Positions 54,074 to 58,242 of a stretch of 58,242 nt of DNA are shown in pieces. The stretch's first letter is position 1. Every line of letters starts with the position of its first letter. The translations under genes and the position numbers were made by a program. The stretch covers positions 1-58,242 of the forward strand of contig NZ_JXAK01000047.1 in the NCBI RefSeq assembly GCF_000829455.1, read 5' to 3'. Source of the stretch: Gordoniibacillus kamchatkensis. GTDB taxonomy: Bacteria > Bacillota > Bacilli > Paenibacillales > NBRC-103111. The notes beneath the pieces are model-generated. The model searched no databases, was not told the DNA's origin, and was given only the letters and a program-made list of their open reading frames with translations.

Positions 54074-55045
54074 TTAGCCTTCGTAGAAATTGCGGACCCA
54101 GCGGTGCCTCCGCAGCAAGCGAAGCTGCTCGTCGCTTAGCCTCGTTCCGTCGCTGGCGGCGCAGTTGCTCTCGACGTTGCGGATGGTGCGCATCCCCGGA
54201 ATGACGGTCGACACCGCCGGATGGCTGAGCACGAACCGCAGCGCCACCTCGGGCAGCCGGTCGAGGCCGACGCCCAGGTCGCCGGCGATCGCCCGATTCC
54301 GTTCGGCGATCTCGCGCTTGCGGTCGCCGCGGAAGTAATCGTTGCGGAAATCGCCCGCCGGGAACGATGTCGTCTCATCGATCCGTCCGGTCAAGCCGCC
54401 TTCGTCGAAGGGCACGCGAACGATGACCCCGACGTTATGCTCAAGGCAAGCCGGGAACAGCTCATCCTCGGGACTTTGGTCGAAAATGTTGTAGATCACC
54501 TGCACCGTATCTACGACCCCGGTACGGATCAGCTTGATCGCGTTGGACGGCTGATGATCGTTGATCGACACGCCGAAAAAGCGGATTTTCCCTTGCTCCT
54601 TCAGCTTGCGCACCGCTTCGAGCCAATCTCCCTGTCCTACCCAGTCGTCGTTCCAGACGTGGAACTGCTGCACGTCGATCGTGTCCAGCCCCAAATTGCG
54701 CAAGCTTTGCTCCGTGCACGCGATCACATGCTCCGCCGGGAACGTCTCCTCCGCAGGGACGCCGGGACGCGCCGGCCACTGATAGTTTTTGGCCGGAATT
54801 TTCGTGGCGACGGCTATCCTCTCCGGACGCTCCCGCACCACCTGGCCGACCAGCTTTTCGCTGTGGCCGTTGCCGTAAACAAGGGCGGTATCGATAAAAG
54901 TAAGCCCCAGATCGATCGATTTGTGCAGCGCGCGAAGCGATTCGTCGTCGCTTGCGCCGATCCAGCTGCTCTTGCCGATGCCCCAGGCGCCGTAACCGAT
55001 TTCGGACACTTTGAGCCCCGTTTTGCCGAGTGTGCGATATTCCAT
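54074..55045 (-). CDS. Aldo/keto reductase
   Basis: 323 aa. [20 protein letters not shown] (catalytic Tyr), VATKIPAKN (Lys), [11 protein letters not shown] (His), and the end loop [20 protein letters not shown]. The branch with the extra [13 protein letters not shown] insertion is frequent in Paenibacillus sugar clusters. First gene of the set 55045-51832; TATAAT on minus at 55092-55087 may be its -10. Confidence 0.92.
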   Translation of the reverse strand: MEYRTLGKTGLKVSEIGYGAWGIGKSSWIGASDDESLRALHKSIDLGLTFIDTALVYGNGHSEKLVGQVVRERPERIAVATKIPAKNYQWPARPGVPAEETFPAEHVIACTEQSLRNLGLDTIDVQQFHVWNDDWVGQGDWLEAVRKLKEQGKIRFFGVSINDHQPSNAIKLIRTGVVDTVQVIYNIFDQSPEDELFPACLEHNVGVIVRVPFDEGGLTGRIDETTSFPAGDFRNDYFRGDRKREIAERNRAIAGDLGVGLDRLPEVALRFVLSHPAVSTVIPGMRTIRNVESNCAASDGTRLSDEQLRLLRRHRWVRNFYEG

Positions 55046-55206
55046 GGCCGCTACCCTCCGTCACTTATGTTTATATCGAACTCTTTCATTATAAAATCGA
55101 ATCCGAATTCGTGTAAGAGCTTACAACAAGCCAACCTAATTACCTCAGGGTAAGTACCCGGCAAGAGGAAACGGCTCTACGCCGTCCTTGGACGAGCGCG
55201 TTATCC

Positions 55207-55269
55207 GGCGTTAAGCTGGCTGTGCGACGTTAGGCGCGTTGTTCACCATTACTCCTCCAGCTTAACGCC
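55207..55269 (-). repeat. 13-bp inverted repeat with an embedded 12-codon ORF
   Basis: GGCGTTAAGCTGG (55207-55219) and its reverse complement (55257-55269) flank 37 nt. On minus, GGAGGAG is followed by ATG and codons for MVNNAPNVAQPA, stop. It could be a palindromic intergenic element, a hairpin ending the phosphatase gene (no U-run), or a coincidence. I do not claim a peptide gene. Confidence 0.35.
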
Positions 55270-55346
55270 TAGCAGCGGAATCAGCCTGAGTATTGGCGCA
55301 GCTGATACTTTCTGATGCAGCAAAAAAAGAGGAGCCAAGGCGGGCC

Positions 55347-55544
55347 CTAGCTCATCTTGTTGAAGCTGTGAGACATTTTCGACTGCAATCGCGTGTAATT
55401 GGCAATGTAGCGATCCAGCATCTCGCTTATTTCGAGGACGCGAGCGTTCTGAAAATTGTAATCGACCCGCTGCACCGCTTCCAGCAGCTCTTGTCTCAAT
55501 TGCTCGATTACGCGGCATAATTGTTTATCGTCCAGCTTGCTCAC
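55347..55544 (-). CDS. Spo0E-like aspartyl-phosphate phosphatase
   Basis: 65 aa, two-helix hairpin. VIEQLRQELLEAVQR, a short loop, then VLEISEMLDRYIANYTR fit the Spo0E family; the S-x-x-LD signature reads SEMLD here. The family dephosphorylates Spo0A-P or other aspartyl phosphates of the sporulation relay. GTG start; its first 20 bp overlap the kinase gene, so translation is coupled. A phosphatase immediately following a sensor kinase suggests a matched phosphorelay input/brake. Confidence 0.88.
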   Translation of the reverse strand: MSKLDDKQLCRVIEQLRQELLEAVQRVDYNFQNARVLEISEMLDRYIANYTRLQSKMSHSFNKMS

Positions 55545-57333
55545 CTGCTGCCTGATGGATATGACTGCTCGTCGGACTCATCATTAATGTCACACTAAAT
55601 TCCGTAATTCCGTCTCCGCTTTTTACTTGAATGGAACCTTTGTAACGGTTCGCCAGCTGCTTGACGATATGCAGTCCTAACCCCGAATTCCTGCCGGTGC
55701 CTTTGGTGGAATAGCCCGACTTGAAAATGTCGCTTTGCCGCTCTTTGGGAATACATGCCCCGGTATTGGCGACGCTGAACTGGATTTGCCCGCTCCGGGC
55801 TGCTCCCCGGACTTTAACGAAGCGGCGCTCCGGGTCGAGCTCGCATGTCGCATCGAAAGCATTGTCAATCAAGTTGCTGAGGATTTTCACCGCGTCCGTT
55901 GACCGCACCGGACTTAGCTGCAGCTGATCCATATGAGCGAATTCGTAATCGAGCCGGACGCCCCTGGATTCGGCTTGCGACAGCTTGGCCTGCATGAGAG
56001 CGATGAGCGCCGGATCGCGGATGTTCACCAATTCTCCGACCGCTCTTATTTCGCCGACCAGAGCGTTTGTATATTTTTGCAGATCGTCGTACCGTTTCAA
56101 TTGCAGAAAAGCGTGAATGGTTTGGATATGATTGATAAAATCGTGCCGCTGCTCGCGAATGGACTGGAACAGCTCGTTGATGTTGGCCAAATACGCGTCC
56201 TGCACGTTCTTCAAAGCGTTCTCTTTGTTTTTGCGGAAAAACCAAAGAATCAACACCATTAGCGCGATGATGACAACCGTGCAACATGCCATGAATACGG
56301 CCGTCTGCAAAAGCTGATGCCGAAGCGTCTTGTTCACTTCTCCGAGATCGGAAGCGATTTCGATCAAGAGCGGTGAACCTTGGGGATGGTATTTGAGATA
56401 GTCTTCTGTAGTGATAGGAGTAAAGCTCTTCATCACCGACTTCCCGTTCGCCTCGGCAAGATAGAATACCGTCTTATTGCCGCTTAGGGCGGCCGCTGCA
56501 TAATCGCGCTCTTTCGGATCGCGGTATTGATAGCTGCCGAAAAGAACTTCCCGCGCCGAATACCAATCGTTGGGGGTCGGATGCTTCTCGGGAATTGCGC
56601 GCCCAAGAAGTTTATCGGAGTTCAGCACCGATATTTCGAGAGCGATTCCTTGATTTTCGTCGGCAATCCGCCTAATCGCATCTTCCACCCCTGTAATATT
56701 TTGGTAGCTGCGGAAACTCGTATCGTGCAGGAAAGGATCGATCAAATAGTTAGTCGTTCCGTCGTAATAATAGCCCCACTTGTTAATGACGCTCGGATTG
56801 GAAGTTGCCGTATCCATCGGGCCGCTCCAAAAATGCGGCAGCGTCTGCCCCATGCCGACGCTCACCGGCTGCAAGTCAAAGAGCTGCTGGAAAGCGACAA
56901 AGTTCGTGTCCCAGTTTTTGGAGCTGAGGTTGATCTCTTTCGGCTCGGACGATTTCAGTCCGACAATATCGTCGCCGACGCGGGCGAACAACGTAATGCC
57001 GTCCACTCCGAGCGATTGGCTGAGCTTGATTAATTGCTCGTTCGTCACTTTGTCAATGTCCGGGTCGAGCTCTTTCCGGGCGGCTATGGCGGCGGCCCGC
57101 AGCCGTTCTCCGAGCAGGTTCTCGACAAATTTTTCCCCCGCCGCGGCTTGCTCGATGGTGGCTTTCACACTTTTGAACAACAGTGACATTTTATTTTGCT
57201 GGCTGTTCATTAGAATGTCCTTGGAGTGAACAAAATAGAGACTGTTCAAAACAACAAGGATCGCTATGAACAAAATCGTCGTTTTCAACGGAATATTGGC
57301 GAGAAGTTTCATTTCGGGTGCTACCACCACCAT
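55525..57333 (-). CDS. Sensor histidine kinase with Spo0B-like DHp box
   Basis: 602 aa. Helix ~15-35 (TTILFIAILVVLNSLYFVHS), a large extracytoplasmic sensor, a second helix near residue 345-365 (AVFMACCTVVIIALMVLILWFF), then a Spo0B_a-type box REQRHDFINHIQTIHAFLQL with His397 and an HATPase with DNAFDATCE and GLGLHIVKQL. This subfamily (CitA/DcuS/Spo0B-like) differs from the YesM kinase elsewhere in the window. No response regulator gene is adjacent; a Spo0E-type phosphatase is. The start could be 57312 instead; neither has an ideal ribosome-binding site. Confidence 0.88.
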   Translation of the reverse strand: MVVVAPEMKLLANIPLKTTILFIAILVVLNSLYFVHSKDILMNSQQNKMSLLFKSVKATIEQAAAGEKFVENLLGERLRAAAIAARKELDPDIDKVTNEQLIKLSQSLGVDGITLFARVGDDIVGLKSSEPKEINLSSKNWDTNFVAFQQLFDLQPVSVGMGQTLPHFWSGPMDTATSNPSVINKWGYYYDGTTNYLIDPFLHDTSFRSYQNITGVEDAIRRIADENQGIALEISVLNSDKLLGRAIPEKHPTPNDWYSAREVLFGSYQYRDPKERDYAAAALSGNKTVFYLAEANGKSVMKSFTPITTEDYLKYHPQGSPLLIEIASDLGEVNKTLRHQLLQTAVFMACCTVVIIALMVLILWFFRKNKENALKNVQDAYLANINELFQSIREQRHDFINHIQTIHAFLQLKRYDDLQKYTNALVGEIRAVGELVNIRDPALIALMQAKLSQAESRGVRLDYEFAHMDQLQLSPVRSTDAVKILSNLIDNAFDATCELDPERRFVKVRGAARSGQIQFSVANTGACIPKERQSDIFKSGYSTKGTGRNSGLGLHIVKQLANRYKGSIQVKSGDGITEFSVTLMMSPTSSHIHQAAGEQAGR

Positions 57334-57453
57334 CTGTTCGAGTTGCTCCTCCCCTTATTTCGACATTTTTTCGCATATTTCCTGCTTGCAGGCAGCTTGG
57401 CGCTGCGTTACATTGATGCTAAAAGACGACGCCTTTGGCAGAAAGGGGAATTG

Positions 57454-58242
57454 ATGATGCACCTCGTCACGGCTGAGGAAATGCGGCAGCTCGACCGGCA
57501 TACGATCGATACGATCGGCCTGCCCGCACTTGTGCTGATGGAAAATGCCGGGCGGGCCATCGCCGAAGCCGCCATCGCCATGAGCGCGCAGCTTGGCGTG
57601 CGCGGCCGTGCGGCGCGCTGGCTCGTGCTCGCCGGCAAAGGCAACAACGGAGGCGACGGCCTCGTCGCCGCGCGGCACTTGCGCGAGGCGGGAGCGGAAG
57701 CGGCGGTCGTCTACGCCGAGCCGCCGGAGCGGCTGGCCGGCGATGCCGCGCTGCAGCGCGATGCGGCGGCTCGCTTCGGCATCGCGGCGAGCGTCTTCGC
57801 GCCGGGCGCGATCGATTGGCGCGCATATGACGGCGTGATCGACGCGCTGCTCGGCACAGGGACGCAGGGAGCTCCGCGCGAGCCATACGCTGCGCTCATT
57901 CGCGAAGCCAATGCGATCGGCCTGCCGATCGTCGCTGCGGACATCCCGAGCGGCCTCGACGCTGACACCGGCGCCGTGCGCGAGCCGTGCATCCGCGCAG
58001 CGCGCACGGTGGCGCTCGCGTTCATGAAGCGGGGGCTCGCGCTGTACCCCGGCGCGGAGATGGCGGGCAGCGTTACCGTCGCACCGATCGGCATCCCCGC
58101 TTGGCTGGCGGAAGCGCACGACGTGCGGACGTTCCGTCTCGACGCGCGAGCCGTGCATCCGCGCAGCGCGCACGGTGGCGCTCGCGTTCATGAAGCGGGG
58201 GCTCGCGCTGTACCCCGGCGCGGAGATGGCGGGCAGCGTTAC
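57454..58242 (+). CDS. nnrE: NAD(P)H-hydrate epimerase domain (NnrE/NnrD), truncated by the window edge
   Basis: 263 codons without a stop. ATG at 57454 or 57457 follows AAAGGGG. YjeF N-terminal domain: MRQLDRHTIDTIGLPALVLM, GKGNNGGDGLVAARHL, IDALLGTGTQG and VAADIPSGLDADTG. It epimerises damaged NAD(P)H hydrate; in bacteria a C-terminal dehydratase usually follows (missing here). After LDA at ~58143 the frame continues with RAVHPRSAHGGARVHEAG, which is an out-of-frame reading of the repeat unit, so everything beyond 58143 is doubtful. Confidence 0.9.
   Translation, partial: MMHLVTAEEMRQLDRHTIDTIGLPALVLMENAGRAIAEAAIAMSAQLGVRGRAARWLVLAGKGNNGGDGLVAARHLREAGAEAAVVYAEPPERLAGDAALQRDAAARFGIAASVFAPGAIDWRAYDGVIDALLGTGTQGAPREPYAALIREANAIGLPIVAADIPSGLDADTGAVREPCIRAARTVALAFMKRGLALYPGAEMAGSVTVAPIGIPAWLAEAHDVRTFRLDARAVHPRSAHGGARVHEAGARAVPRRGDGGQRY
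57978..58076. repeat. 99-bp direct repeat, first copy (inside nnrE)
   Basis: Identical to 58144-58242. This copy is in frame and encodes normal epimerase sequence (REPCIRAARTVALAFMKRGL and onward). Confidence 0.95.
58144..58242. repeat. 99-bp direct repeat, second copy, ending at the window edge
   Basis: Exact copy of 57978-58076, offset 166 bp (not a multiple of three), so it is out of frame. It ends exactly at the last base of the window. The most likely cause is a contig-end assembly artefact. Confidence 0.95.

Noticed and set aside
1-58242. CRISPR arrays, tRNA genes, transposases or prophage genes
   Set aside because: I looked on both strands and saw no repeat-spacer array, no tRNA-like cloverleaf with TTCRANY arm, and no transposase or phage protein; the window is ordinary chromosomal DNA.

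Overview
The window looks like a draft contig from a spore-forming member of the Paenibacillaceae (Paenibacillus or Cohnella type). The evidence is a Paenibacillus-like 16S rRNA 5' end at the left edge, many CUT1 sugar ABC transporters, YesM/YesN-type two-component regulators, an OmpR-type pair, a kinase with a Spo0B-like dimerisation box next to a Spo0E-like phosphatase, and a dpp-ykf locus laid out as in Bacillus. Both ends look like assembly breaks: the left lies inside an rRNA operon, and the right stops exactly at the end of a 99-bp sequence already present 166 bp upstream.

Layout. 1-765: 16S 5' end (minus), tandem rRNA promoters, one small unknown gene. 919-8783 (minus): sensor kinase and AraC-type response regulator, then a CUT1 sugar transporter operon (binding protein, unknown TIM-barrel protein, two permeases, FAD oxidoreductase). 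9092-13102: aldo/keto reductase, isomerase remnant, SPW membrane protein, LysR regulator divergent from a CynX-like exporter with a perfect palindromic operator between them. 13099-21612 (minus): dppABCDE-ykfABC, a complete path for import and breakdown of cell-wall peptides. 21765-25087: DUF3870 protein, serine hydrolase, NUDIX hydrolase, an MraY paralogue. 25271-31737 (minus): second CUT1 operon with a Gfo/Idh oxidoreductase and an MFS-isomerase fused ORF, behind a strong cre-like site. 32072-36963: MobA-like nucleotidyltransferase, a two-component system, and divergent from it a three-gene flavin electron-transfer cassette (FMN-binding protein, ApbE, RnfD-like). 37057-42825: SDR/AraC pair, an ECF41 sigma remnant, a leaderless ArsR gene and DHA2 exporter sharing two operators, and two decayed genes. 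43004-44271: ArsR and two SRPBCC proteins with shared operators. 44649-51770: lpl-type sugar transporter with two Fe(II)/2-oxoglutarate dioxygenases, one fused to HEAT repeats, and a divergent AraC regulator. 51832-55045: two aldo/keto reductases around an MFS transporter. 55347-57333: sensor kinase overlapping a Spo0E-like phosphatase. 57454-end: truncated NAD(P)H-hydrate epimerase.

Most of the DNA serves sugar or peptide uptake and catabolism under local sensors. An important caveat is the number of single-base frame disruptions (about eleven clear cases). Nearly all can be explained by one missing base in a short run of identical bases, and both halves of each protein remain conserved. Many may therefore be sequencing errors rather than true pseudogenes. 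Genes with lost ends (10161-10314, 39180-39283, 41640-41866, 41900-42825) are more likely real remnants.
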